A stretch of 64,000 nt of DNA from Bacteroidales bacterium UBA3844 (GTDB taxonomy: Bacteria > Bacteroidota > Bacteroidia > Bacteroidales > Paludibacteraceae), in the NCBI GenBank assembly GCA_002392915.1, contig DGHQ01000002.1, positions 25,201-89,200 of the forward strand. Direction: 5' to 3'. The position numbers were made by a program, and so were the translations under genes. The notes under the pieces were generated by a model that saw only the letters and a list, made by a program, of their open reading frames with translations, did no database searches and had not been told where the DNA came from. The stretch's first letter is position 1; every line of letters begins with the position of its first letter. Of the stretch, positions 34,861-44,085 are shown piece by piece.

Positions 34861-35463
34861 TTATGCTTTCACAAAAATCCTTCTGACATTGCATCCGAGC
34901 AAATTACCGAAAATGCTTAACAAGTATGTGACAAGCAATGCAGATTCAAATTTGCCACCATGAAACAGATACAAAGCATAATAAAAACTATCCGCGATAC
35001 TATGATAGAATCCACACAAAATGAATAGAGGCACACCAAACAAAATACCCAGCGGAGTGTTTTTCTTATACATGAAAACAGCCATCTCCATAATGAATCC
35101 ACAGAATATAGCTTTTATTATAGCTTCTAAAGCAGTGGCATTCAATCTGTTGTTTATTATAGACTGAAGATTGGAATTCACTCCGTCGCCAGCAGTCACC
35201 GACAACATTAGAGCGACAATTGTAGTGCCGACGACATTAAACAACAATATCCAACCGAGAACAGGATAATATATGTCATCAGACTTGTTGAGAGATACAG
35301 AGCCTGCCTTACCAGTGTACAGATGCAATCCTATATAGCACACCCCAAGAAGACCGAATGCGAACATACACGCGCCTACAATACCACTTACAGTCAAATA
35401 AATATAACCTGCAACTGCAATAAATATACCAGCAAGAATAGAACTTTTGATGATTTTCTGCAT
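34861..35463 (-). CDS. Compact formate/nitrite transporter (FNT) family protein
   Basis: A 200-residue membrane protein with about six helices. FNT traits are AGIFIAVAGYIYL in helix 1, the LHLYTGKAGSV loop like the family L[FY]TGN, and GFYHSIADSFYYAL, where H154 corresponds to the conserved pore histidine, then FGNLLGC at the end. Usual FNT channels are 260-290 residues, so this is a short form lacking the cytosolic N-terminus and some loop sequence. Substrate is inferred to be a small monocarboxylate or anion. First gene of a three-gene cluster, with a good promoter at 35517-35548. Confidence 0.75.
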   Translation of the reverse strand: MQKIIKSSILAGIFIAVAGYIYLTVSGIVGACMFAFGLLGVCYIGLHLYTGKAGSVSLNKSDDIYYPVLGWILLFNVVGTTIVALMLSVTAGDGVNSNLQSIINNRLNATALEAIIKAIFCGFIMEMAVFMYKKNTPLGILFGVPLFILCGFYHSIADSFYYALYLFHGGKFESALLVTYLLSIFGNLLGCNVRRIFVKA

Positions 35464-35516
35464 ATCCTCTACTTTTTCAGATTGGAAAAATGAATAATTA
35501 TAATTCTAACACGGGG

Positions 35517-35548
35517 CAAAATTACAAATATTTTTTTTCTCAAGCAAA
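35517..35548 (-). promoter_or_regulatory. Promoter of the FNT-like/secreted/FISUMP cluster
   Basis: Minus-strand TTTG (35548-35545), a 20-base spacer and TAATTTTG (35524-35517) match the Bacteroidota consensus. The leader to ATG 35463 is about 45 bases. Confidence 0.68.
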
Positions 35549-35710
35549 CTAACATATAAATACACAAAACAGTTACACGACATATTCATAACTCAGCGGG
35601 CATGTTTGAATCCTCCCCATACGGCAATAAAAGAAGTTAGGAACAATATCTATCAAACTTGAATTCTTAAAAATCCACAAACTCGACAGTCATTTTTTGA
35701 ATTAAAACGT

Positions 35711-35742
35711 GAAAAAAAGAGGTTGGATTTCTCCAACCTCTC
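35711..35742 (-). terminator. Terminator of the glycogen synthase/phosphorylase operon
   Basis: Minus-strand GAGGTTGGA pairs with TCCAACCTC around a 4-base loop and runs into seven T. It begins 27 bases past the glgP stop. The rest of the 305-bp gap 35464-35768 holds the FNT promoter and a weak copy of the 34-bp hairpin repeat near 35594. Confidence 0.88.
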
Positions 35743-35768
35743 TATATAATTGTCTGAAACGACGTTGA

Positions 35769-38333
35769 TTAGAACCAACGAGTGTAACAGAAGTCCATCT
35801 TGTGAGCAAGCAAACTGCTCTTAGGGAACATACGGAATGCGTACTTGTAAGTATCAGCCTCCTCGATAACGATGTTAGCCTTGTAGAACAATCTTGTGCC
35901 CTCCTGCTTGTACATCTCCATCTCTACTACCTTGTAGATCTTGTCGTAACCCTTCTCATTCTTGTTTGAGATTACGATATCAACACCGATTCCATTGTCA
36001 CCAAGACCATTGACGTTAAGAATAACATCAAACTGGTTCTTGTCGCCAACCTCTGGATTAGTCAACAACTTCTCAGGGATATTTGCCTGCTCAATTGTAA
36101 TGTTATCCCAACCTGCAGCAATCTTCTCCTTCCAAGCAGCGATTTCCTTGGCCTTAGCATAACCATTAGCAGAAACCTCATCGTATGACTTCTGAAGCTT
36201 GTTGTAGAAACGATCTACATAGTCGTCCAACTGACGCTTCATAGTGTAGTTAGGAGTGATCTGCATGAATGAGTTCTTGATTGTCTGTACCCACTCAGGA
36301 GAGTAACCCTTTGAATTAGTTGCATAATATTTAGGGATGATCTCTTTCTCAAGTAGGTTGTAGATAGTAGCAGCGTCAAGCTGATCCTGATATGGCTGAT
36401 AATCGTAAGTTCTGTGCTCTGTCAATGCCCAACCAGCACCCTCACGGTATCCTTCATACCACCAACCATCCTTAACGGAAAAGTTGATTGTACCGTTCAT
36501 CAAAGCCTTCTCACCTGATGTACCAGATGCCTCAAGCGGACGAGTTGGTGTATTCAACCAAATATCTACACCAGAGATAAGCTTCTTAGCTAGAGCCATA
36601 TCGTAATTCTCCAAGAAGATAACCTTACCCTGGAACTCAGGCATACGAGAAATCTCGATGATTCTCTTGATCAATCCCTGACCACCACCGTCGGCTGGGT
36701 GAGCCTTACCAGTGAAGAAGAACTGAACTGGTGCCTTGTCGTTGTTGACAATCTGAGACAAACGCTTCAAATCAGAGAACAACAAATGAGCACGCTTGTA
36801 TGTTGCGAAACGACGACCGAATCCGATTGTCAACGCATTTGGATTGATCTTTTCAGTGATTGCCAACACCTGTGTTGGATCTCCCTGGTTCTTCAACCAT
36901 GTAGCCTTATACTGAACCTTGATGAAATCGATCAAACGGTTCTTCAATGCCAACTTAGTCTCCCAAATTTTAGCATCGTCTACCTTATTGATTGGAGCCC
37001 AAGTAGATTCCTTAGACTGTTTTGCAATATAATCAGCACCGAATGTAGACTCAAACAATTTCTTCCATGAACGGTCAGCCCATGTCGGCATATGGACACC
37101 ATTTGTGACGTATCCAACGTGCAACTCCTCTGGGAAGTATCCCTTCCAAATTGGTGCAAACATCTTCTTAGATACCTCACCGTGCAACCAAGACACACCG
37201 TTTGACTCCTGGCATAGGTTGCAAGCGAACACTGACATAGAGAATTTCTCTCCCTTGTCACCTGGGTTCTCACGTCCTAGATCCATCAAGTCGTCCCAAG
37301 AGATGCCAAGACGCTCAGCAAACTTGTACATATATCTTCCGAACAAGCTCTCATCAAACTTATCGTGACCAGCAGGAACTGGAGTGTGTACAGTGTAAAG
37401 AGCAGATGCGTGAACGACTTCCTTAGCCTGCTCAAATGTCATACCTTCCTTCTCAATATAGTCAACCAAACGCTGAAGGTTAAGAAGTGCAGCGTGGCCC
37501 TCGTTACAGTGGTAGATATCCTTCTTGATGCCAAGTTTCTGTAGCATCAACACACCACCGATACCAAGCAAGTACTCCTGCTTCAAACGGTTTTCCCAAT
37601 CTCCACCATATAGCTGGTGAGTGATTGAACGATCGTAATCAGGATTCTGCTCGATATCTGTATCAAGCAAGTATAGATCAACACGTCCTACAGCCACTTT
37701 CCAGATGTTAGAGTAGATTGTACGGTCGTAGTAAGGCACCTCAAGAATGATTGGGTTACCGTCCTTGTCCTTAACCTGCTCCAATGGAAGAGTTGAGAAA
37801 TTCTGTGGCTCGTAAACAGCTATCTGATCACCGTCCATTGAAATAGACTGTGTGAAATATCCATATCTGTAAAGGAATCCGACTGCACACATGTTGATGT
37901 TAGAGTCAGAAGCCTCCTTCAAGTAGTCTCCAGCCAACACTCCTAGACCACCAGAGTAGATTTTTAGAATGTCAGTCAAACCATACTCCATAGAGAAGTA
38001 AGCAACCGATGGCTTGCTAGCCTCGTTCTTCTTGTCCATGTATGCCTTGAAGTTCTTGAACACCGAATCAATCTCTTTTGCGAAATCAGCATCCTTTGCC
38101 ACATCGTTAAGGCGCTTGATGTTTACTTTTGAAAGGAAAAGAACTGGATTCTTGCCTGAAGCCTCCCATGTAGCTGGGTCAATCTTCTCGAAAAGGTCTG
38201 TAGCCTCCTCATTCCATACCCACCACAGGTTCTTTGCCAAAGTCTGTAGTTTCTCTAGCTTTGCAGGAATCTTAGCTTTAGTAGTAAGTTCTCTCCAAGC
38301 AGACTGATTTGTGTTGCTAGTCTTAACTTTCAT
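35769..38333 (-). CDS. glgP: Alpha-glucan (glycogen) phosphorylase, GT35
   Basis: A PLP enzyme releasing glucose-1-phosphate from glycogen. The 854-residue protein belongs to the shorter alpha-glucan phosphorylase branch. An N-terminal DUF3417-type segment (KLQTLAKNLWWVWNEEATDL) is followed by YFSMEYGLTDILKIYSGGLG, HCNEGHAALLNLQRL, FTGKAHPADGGGQGLI and RPLEASGTSGEKALMNGTIN, whose Lys near residue 609 should bind PLP. It follows the glycogen synthase gene by 40 bases, so synthesis and breakdown enzymes share a transcript. Confidence 0.95.
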   Translation of the reverse strand: MKVKTSNTNQSAWRELTTKAKIPAKLEKLQTLAKNLWWVWNEEATDLFEKIDPATWEASGKNPVLFLSKVNIKRLNDVAKDADFAKEIDSVFKNFKAYMDKKNEASKPSVAYFSMEYGLTDILKIYSGGLGVLAGDYLKEASDSNINMCAVGFLYRYGYFTQSISMDGDQIAVYEPQNFSTLPLEQVKDKDGNPIILEVPYYDRTIYSNIWKVAVGRVDLYLLDTDIEQNPDYDRSITHQLYGGDWENRLKQEYLLGIGGVLMLQKLGIKKDIYHCNEGHAALLNLQRLVDYIEKEGMTFEQAKEVVHASALYTVHTPVPAGHDKFDESLFGRYMYKFAERLGISWDDLMDLGRENPGDKGEKFSMSVFACNLCQESNGVSWLHGEVSKKMFAPIWKGYFPEELHVGYVTNGVHMPTWADRSWKKLFESTFGADYIAKQSKESTWAPINKVDDAKIWETKLALKNRLIDFIKVQYKATWLKNQGDPTQVLAITEKINPNALTIGFGRRFATYKRAHLLFSDLKRLSQIVNNDKAPVQFFFTGKAHPADGGGQGLIKRIIEISRMPEFQGKVIFLENYDMALAKKLISGVDIWLNTPTRPLEASGTSGEKALMNGTINFSVKDGWWYEGYREGAGWALTEHRTYDYQPYQDQLDAATIYNLLEKEIIPKYYATNSKGYSPEWVQTIKNSFMQITPNYTMKRQLDDYVDRFYNKLQKSYDEVSANGYAKAKEIAAWKEKIAAGWDNITIEQANIPEKLLTNPEVGDKNQFDVILNVNGLGDNGIGVDIVISNKNEKGYDKIYKVVEMEMYKQEGTRLFYKANIVIEEADTYKYAFRMFPKSSLLAHKMDFCYTRWF

Positions 38334-38373
38334 AACACTTATTTTTAGTATACTTTATTTCTTTTATTAACTC

Positions 38374-40086
38374 TCATTTTTTCTTTGCACAGCTGCGACG
38401 CTTCGGTTTCTCCACAGTCTCAGTTGTCTGTTTTGCAGACGGTGCTTTCTTTGCCGCACTCTTTTTTACACCCTTGGACAAAGCCTTGTCGTAAGCCTCA
38501 ACGTATGATGCGATGAATTTGTCCCACGATGCCTTATCAGCAAACGTTTTTGCCTTCTCCGATATTTTGGCGACATCCGCGTCTTTCATCTTGGAGAATG
38601 AGACAACCTCATTTTCAATACGGGAAGCGACTTCGTCAAAATTGAAATCAGTACGGTTGACAACAGCCACACCATTGCTGATTGAATCCGACTTTTTCGA
38701 TTCTTTCTTTACCCACAATCCGAATCCTGCCTTATCTGTAGTGATTGTCGGAACTCCGAATGCCACACTTTCAAGTGGAGTGTAGCCCCATGGTTCATAA
38801 TATGACGCAAACACTGTCAGATCAAGACCTGGCAACAGATCATAGTAACTCATATTGAATATGCCGTCATTGCCGTCGAGCAAGCATGGCACATATATCA
38901 CTTTTACTTTATGACATTCCTGATTATCAAGGCCATAATAACCAATTGCATTTAGGATTTCATTATTCCATGGTTCATTCACCTCATGAGTGGGAACTTT
39001 CCAATCCAACTGGTTCTTGCCTTTTGACTCAAGTTTTTCCTGCAAATCCTTGCGTGGACATTTAACCCAAGAAGGCACCATAATAAATGCGACGACCTCT
39101 CTATCAAGATTTGGATTTTCATCCAACTGTTTCAACGTCTTCACAAAGACATCCAAGCCCTTGTTGCGCCACTCAAATCTGCCACTTGTTGCGACGAAAA
39201 TTGCATTTTTCTGCAATTTATAACCCAACAAAGCCTCAGCCACTTTTGTCATCTTGCTGCGGGCATTCTTGCGTGCTTTTTCCAACTTGTCTCCTGTTGG
39301 CACGAAGTCAGACTCGAAACCATTTGGTGTGACAAATGCAGGAATATCAAGCAACTGCTTGCACTCATCAGCAGTAAGATTAGAAACAGTAGTGAAGCAA
39401 TCGGCATTATGAGCTGCAGACTTCTCTATAGAATGTTTGTTTGCGACACCCAATTCACCAGCCATCTGGTCTCCATTATAGGCTGTGAAATATGCGTAAA
39501 GTTGCTTATTGTTAAAACAGATCGAACGACCTGTTGTTGTAGCATGTGTAGTGAACACTGTCTTGACCTGTGGGCAACGGCTCTTTACATACAAAAGACC
39601 GGATGCAACCTGCCATTCATGGAAATGCGCGATGACACCAGCGTCAGCACATTTATTAAAATTCACAAAACTTTCAACAACTTTTCCAGCTGCCATGCCA
39701 AACACAGCACAATCGTGGTAGTCGCCAACAGCGCCAAGAGAATTGACGCCGAACTTTTCCCACATTTCACCGTAGAAAGCATCTCTTTCTGAGAAGAAAG
39801 GTTTGTAGTCAACTAAAATAACCAAAGGATTTCCAGGCACATTCCAAGTGCCAACACGCACTGCCAACCCCTCTTTTGCGGCAGCCACCTTCCAAGATTT
39901 AAGAGCTGACTTGTTTTCCTTAAAATATATGTTGTCTTCGTTTCCGAAATCAGGTCCAATAAAAATCAAATGGTCTCCTAGTATATCCCCCAACGCTTTT
40001 GCGTGTGTGGATAAGACCGTGTAAATACCGCCATTCTTATTGCAGACTTCCCAACTTGTTTCTATCACATAGTTGTCCTTATCCAT
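38374..40086 (-). CDS. Glycogen synthase, GT3 (eukaryote-like) type
   Basis: 570 residues. The N-terminus, ETSWEVCNKNGGIYTVLSTH, corresponds to the nucleotide-sugar loop of GT3 glycogen synthases (as in yeast Gsy2) rather than the KTGGL loop of bacterial GlgA (GT5). Other matches are THATTTGRSICFNN, HEWQVASGLLYVK, FVTPNGFE, and the C-terminal acceptor block YYEPWGYTPLESVAFGVPTI. The last 35 residues are a basic Lys/Ala tail (KGVKKSAAKKAPSAKQ) outside the fold. GT3 enzymes use UDP-glucose; that is likely here but not proven. It heads the operon with glgP; a TATTTTTG box lies at 40118-40125 on this strand. Confidence 0.92.
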   Translation of the reverse strand: MDKDNYVIETSWEVCNKNGGIYTVLSTHAKALGDILGDHLIFIGPDFGNEDNIYFKENKSALKSWKVAAAKEGLAVRVGTWNVPGNPLVILVDYKPFFSERDAFYGEMWEKFGVNSLGAVGDYHDCAVFGMAAGKVVESFVNFNKCADAGVIAHFHEWQVASGLLYVKSRCPQVKTVFTTHATTTGRSICFNNKQLYAYFTAYNGDQMAGELGVANKHSIEKSAAHNADCFTTVSNLTADECKQLLDIPAFVTPNGFESDFVPTGDKLEKARKNARSKMTKVAEALLGYKLQKNAIFVATSGRFEWRNKGLDVFVKTLKQLDENPNLDREVVAFIMVPSWVKCPRKDLQEKLESKGKNQLDWKVPTHEVNEPWNNEILNAIGYYGLDNQECHKVKVIYVPCLLDGNDGIFNMSYYDLLPGLDLTVFASYYEPWGYTPLESVAFGVPTITTDKAGFGLWVKKESKKSDSISNGVAVVNRTDFNFDEVASRIENEVVSFSKMKDADVAKISEKAKTFADKASWDKFIASYVEAYDKALSKGVKKSAAKKAPSAKQTTETVEKPKRRSCAKKK

Positions 40087-40208
40087 AATCCTTTTATTTT
40101 ATTATGTAGTTCTTATGCAAAAATAATAATATTCACAATAAAACGGCTATAAAAAACAAGAAAATGCCAAACAACATATTATTTATATGCAATATTTAGC
40201 ATAAAAAC

Positions 40209-40583
40209 TTACTTTTTTGCGATACACTCAATTTCCACCAATCCGCCCTTTGGCAATTTAGAGACTTCTACGCAAGAACGAGCAGGATAAGGCTTACTGA
40301 AAAATGAGGCATACACTTCATTGACCGCAGCAAATGCATTCAAATCTGTGATGAACACCGACGTCTTCACAACATTTGAATAATTGCATCCAGAAGCTTT
40401 CAAAATTTCCCCTATATTCTTCAATGATTGTCTTGCTTGCTCCACAACATCTGGCGACAATGACCCGTCTGTGGGATTCAACCCCAACTGTCCTGAAACA
40501 TAAATAAAATCACCTGCCTCAATCGCTTGGCTATATGGTCCGACAGCCGACGGTGCATTATTTGTAGAAATTTCTTTATTCAT
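40209..40583 (-). CDS. ridA: RidA family reactive intermediate deaminase
   Basis: A 124-residue trimeric enzyme hydrolysing reactive enamine/imine intermediates from PLP enzymes. Key parts are PSAVGPYSQAIEAGDFIYVS, GQLGLNP, PARSCVEV with the catalytic-site Arg102, and VEIECIA with Glu119. Length is typical. It lies 122 bases upstream of the glycogen synthase gene on the same strand, and co-transcription is uncertain. Confidence 0.95.
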   Translation of the reverse strand: MNKEISTNNAPSAVGPYSQAIEAGDFIYVSGQLGLNPTDGSLSPDVVEQARQSLKNIGEILKASGCNYSNVVKTSVFITDLNAFAAVNEVYASFFSKPYPARSCVEVSKLPKGGLVEIECIAKK

Positions 40584-40735
40584 AATTCAAAATCGTTAAT
40601 CAATACCCACAAAAATATTTTTTTTGGGGGAGAAATGCAAGGGAAGATTAGGAAATTAAGGAATAAATGGTAACGATAACATCCCTTATGTCTATCATTT
40701 TTATTAACATTCATACAAGATATTGATATTATTTC

Positions 40736-40743
40736 TAAATTTG
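40736..40743 (+). promoter_or_regulatory. -7 box for the four-helix-bundle gene
   Basis: TAAATTTG fits TAnnTTTG, 53 bases before the ATG; no good -33 box is seen. A purine-rich AAGGAGAATAGG (40781-40792) lies before the start, a stronger ribosome-binding sequence than most in this window. Confidence 0.5.
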
Positions 40744-40796
40744 CATTGAGAAATCAATCAATTTGATTGAAAATATTATAAAGGAGAATAGGAAAC

Positions 40797-41558
40797 ATGA
40801 AAGATAACAGCAATACAACAACACATGTACTGAACACACAGACAAATTGGGAAGAATTATATTTTTATCAAAAATCAGACGTAATCTATCAAATGTCGTT
40901 TGCATTCTGCGACCGTTTCATCAATTTATATAAAGACCGCACACGTGATCAAATTATTCAAGCCGCAAGATCATGCAAACAAAATATTGTAGAGGGATTA
41001 GCTGATGGAGTAACATCATCCGAAATGCAACTAAAATTACTAAATGTTGCAAGAGCATCTCTCAAAGAACTTAAGGAAGATTACAAAGATTATGTCAAAT
41101 CACGTCATCTTCAATTTTATGACCAAAACCATCCAAAGTATGATGGAATGTTAAAATATTGCAGATTTCACAATAAACTTGAAGATTACGAGCCATTCTT
41201 CTCAAAATGGAACGATGAAGACATGTGCAATTATGCAATCACATTGTGTCACATGATTGACAAAATGATGATGTCATTTCTTCGGAAATTGGAACAAGAA
41301 TTTGTCACCGAAGGTGGCATAAAAGAACGAATGTATAAAGTACGGACCGGATATAGGCAACAACAAGAAGTCCTGCAAAAAAAGCTAGAATCAACCATAT
41401 CAATCATTCAACAACAGCTACAGGATTCTCAAAAACAAACAAATTATTGGAAAGAGCAATATAATAATTTAAGAGAAAGAGCATTAAAAGCTTATAACCT
41501 GCAACAAGAAGAAATAAAATTTCTCAAGTCACAATTGGAACAAATCAATAACAAATAA
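40797..41558 (+). CDS. Four-helix-bundle (23S-IVP-like) suffix-domain protein with coiled-coil tail
   Basis: 253 residues. Residues 20-115 form the four-helix-bundle family related to the protein encoded in 23S rRNA intervening sequences (FCDRFINLYKDRTRDQIIQA, ARSCKQNIVEGLADG). The suffix region follows, ending EFVTEGGIKERMYKVRTG. Beyond residue 185 lies a Gln-rich coiled coil (LESTISIIQQQLQDSQKQ) not usual for the family. Here it is free-standing, far from any rRNA. The function of the family is unknown; nucleic-acid binding has been proposed for relatives. Strong ribosome-binding site. Confidence 0.85.
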   Translation: MKDNSNTTTHVLNTQTNWEELYFYQKSDVIYQMSFAFCDRFINLYKDRTRDQIIQAARSCKQNIVEGLADGVTSSEMQLKLLNVARASLKELKEDYKDYVKSRHLQFYDQNHPKYDGMLKYCRFHNKLEDYEPFFSKWNDEDMCNYAITLCHMIDKMMMSFLRKLEQEFVTEGGIKERMYKVRTGYRQQQEVLQKKLESTISIIQQQLQDSQKQTNYWKEQYNNLRERALKAYNLQQEEIKFLKSQLEQINNK

Positions 41559-41586
41559 GATAGTTTATTCTAGTTTATTCTAACTA

Positions 41587-41613
41587 AAAAAGCGATGCAT
41601 TTAACATCGCTTT
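41587..41613. terminator. Bidirectional terminator between the four-helix gene and pcrA
   Basis: AAAAGCGATG pairs with CATCGCTTTT around 7 bases, flanked by A and T runs, between convergent genes. A 10-bp direct repeat (TAGTTTATTC twice) lies just before it. Confidence 0.85.
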
Positions 41614-41727
41614 TCATATACAAAATCTATTTTATAAATATCATACAAATATCAATCGCAACAGCTGCCATTCTAGCTCCAGCAGAAGCCAACTCTAATA
41701 GTCCCCCATTTCATATTAAACCAGAGT

Positions 41728-44073
41728 TTATGCATTTATAACCTGCATGTTTGCGGCCGCAAATGCCAAAAAGATGCGTTTCACTCCAAAATGGTTGAAC
41801 TCGATGAACGCTTTTGTCTCTTTTCCTTCTCCTTCCAATTTGACAATCTGGCCGATTCCATATTCTTTATGTTTGACGAATGTCCCAACCTTAAACTGTG
41901 AAATATTGACCGGTCCTACCCTACCAGACAACATACTTGCCGGTTTGAATCGTCCCGTCGCCAACGGATGGACATTTTGAGCTGGACGTGAAGTTGTGGC
42001 AGATGGAGTTGATTGTTGCGACAGTGAGGACGGTCTGCGGAAATTGAATTGTTGTCCCTTCCAACGCATCTCTCCACGCTCTGAAGAAACAGACGCCGTA
42101 TCTTTCCACTCTTTCGGCAAAATCAACAAATTAGGATCAATCTCTTTAATGAAACGACTAGGGTTACTAACTTTTAATGTTTGTCCTTCCATTCGTTGTT
42201 TGCAATAAGTGATGTAGCAGTTTTTCTCTGCTCTTGTGATTGCCACATACATGAGTCGGCGCTCTTCTTCCACAGATTCTTCACTTGCGCTTCGTTTCGA
42301 CGGGAACATTCCCTCCTCAACACCGATGATGAACACTTCCTTAAACTCAAGTCCCTTGCTGGCATGCACCGTCATCAATGTCACTTTATTATTGTCGTCT
42401 CCCTCATCCACACTTGTCAACAATGCGATATCCGTAAGAAAATGATTCAAAGACAAATCCGCCTCAGGACCGTCTTCTTCAGAGACTCTCGTCTTAAACT
42501 CAAACACAGAACGAAGCATCTCATTAATATTTTGCTGACGGTTTTTGTTCTCCAACTCATTGTCCTTATATGCGTCCGCCCAGATTCCAGATCGTTTGAT
42601 CACGGAATCCACAACCTCATAGGCATCTGATTCAGATGCTTTTTTACCAAAATCATTAATCATCTCAGCAAACGCAGCCACTTTATTTTTCGTTCCTTCG
42701 TTTAGGAAATCAAAATCACGGATATTATCCACGACATCCCAGAAAGAAACATTATTCGCAGCAGACTGTTCAAAGATTTTTCCGACAGTCACGTCGCCAA
42801 TACCTCGTGGCGGATCATTTACAATACGTTTGAATGCCTCTTCATCATGATGGTTGATTGCCAGACGACAATAAGAAACAATATTCTTTATATCAGCTCG
42901 CTGGTAGAATGTTTTTCCACCCCACACTCGCGACGGAATGTTCTTATCTCTGAGTGCTTTTTCTATAAGTCGAGATTGTGTGTTGACTCGATAAAGGACT
43001 GCGAAATCCGAGTACTTGCAATCGGCCTCTTTCACAAGTCGATCTATTGAGTTTGCCACAACCTGAGCCTCTTCTCCTTCTGTATACGCTCCGAACACAC
43101 GCACCTTATTTCCGACCTCCTGCTCTGAAAAAGCGTGTTTTTCAAGTTGTTGTGAATTCTTGGCGATCAAGCTGTTGGCAACATTCACAATAGTCTGTGT
43201 CGAACGGTAATTTTGTTCTAGACGGAAAACTTTAGACTCCGGATAATCATTGGTGAAAGAGAGTATATTACGCACGTCAGCACCACGGAAACCGTAGATA
43301 GACTGTGCGTCATCCCCCACTACACATAGTTTATGATGCTGCTGACAAAGTTTGCGAATGATACGGTACTGTGATGCGTTTGTATCCTGATACTCGTCGA
43401 CAAGAATAAATCTGAATTTATTCTGATACTTGAAAGCCACTTGTGGATCATCACGGAGCAATATATTGGTAAACAGCAATATATCATCAAAGTCGAGTGC
43501 ATTGGCATTTTTGCAACGTGCAGCGTAGGCCGCATACAAGTCTCCAAATGCGTAAAGATGATCAGCTAAATCACGCTCGTGAAACTCAGGGATGTCTCGA
43601 TACATCTGCGGAGTGACCAAATCATTCTTCAAACGGGATATTCTCGCATGAATCTTCTTGGCATTGTAAGTTTTGTCATCAAGCTTTCGCTCTTTTATGA
43701 TAGTGGCCAAAAGATTTTGAGAATCAGTACCGTCATATATGGTAAAATCCTTGTCCAATCCAAGTTTTTCGGCTTCTGCTCTCAGAATACGAGCGAAGAT
43801 AGAATGGAAAGTACCCATCCAAAGTTTACTTGCGGCTTCAGTCCCAACAACTTTTGCGATACGCTCTTTCATTTCTGTCGCAGCCTTCTTGGTAAACGTC
43901 AAAGCAAGAATCGACTGTGGCTTAAGTCCAGACTGCAAAAGATATGCGATTTTGTAAGTAAGCACTCGCGTCTTACCAGAACCAGCACCGGCAATCACCA
44001 AAGATGGACCATCACTATAAGTTACAGCCTGACGTTGCGGCTCATTAAGGGAATTCAAATACTCCATTGTCAT
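41728..44073 (-). CDS. pcrA: UvrD/PcrA-type 3'-5' DNA helicase
   Basis: A superfamily 1A helicase for excision repair and replication restart. The 781-residue protein has IAGAGSGKTRVLTYK (Walker A, 28-35), LALTFTKKAATEMKER, LVDEYQDTNASQYRI, GDDAQSIYGFRGA, VTLMTVHASKGLEFKEVF and RRLMYVAITRAEKNCYIT. The C-terminal Tudor-like segment VKHKEYGIGQIVKLEGEG is the one PcrA/UvrD use to bind RNA polymerase. It follows uvrB by 12 bases, fitting joint action in nucleotide excision repair. Confidence 0.96.
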   Translation of the reverse strand: MTMEYLNSLNEPQRQAVTYSDGPSLVIAGAGSGKTRVLTYKIAYLLQSGLKPQSILALTFTKKAATEMKERIAKVVGTEAASKLWMGTFHSIFARILRAEAEKLGLDKDFTIYDGTDSQNLLATIIKERKLDDKTYNAKKIHARISRLKNDLVTPQMYRDIPEFHERDLADHLYAFGDLYAAYAARCKNANALDFDDILLFTNILLRDDPQVAFKYQNKFRFILVDEYQDTNASQYRIIRKLCQQHHKLCVVGDDAQSIYGFRGADVRNILSFTNDYPESKVFRLEQNYRSTQTIVNVANSLIAKNSQQLEKHAFSEQEVGNKVRVFGAYTEGEEAQVVANSIDRLVKEADCKYSDFAVLYRVNTQSRLIEKALRDKNIPSRVWGGKTFYQRADIKNIVSYCRLAINHHDEEAFKRIVNDPPRGIGDVTVGKIFEQSAANNVSFWDVVDNIRDFDFLNEGTKNKVAAFAEMINDFGKKASESDAYEVVDSVIKRSGIWADAYKDNELENKNRQQNINEMLRSVFEFKTRVSEEDGPEADLSLNHFLTDIALLTSVDEGDDNNKVTLMTVHASKGLEFKEVFIIGVEEGMFPSKRSASEESVEEERRLMYVAITRAEKNCYITYCKQRMEGQTLKVSNPSRFIKEIDPNLLILPKEWKDTASVSSERGEMRWKGQQFNFRRPSSLSQQSTPSATTSRPAQNVHPLATGRFKPASMLSGRVGPVNISQFKVGTFVKHKEYGIGQIVKLEGEGKETKAFIEFNHFGVKRIFLAFAAANMQVINA

Positions 44074-44085
44074 ATATTATTAATC

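Noticed and set aside
40797..41558. Diversity-generating retroelement suggested by the four-helix-bundle gene
   Set aside because: No reverse transcriptase or template/variable repeat is found near it or near the FISUMP gene.
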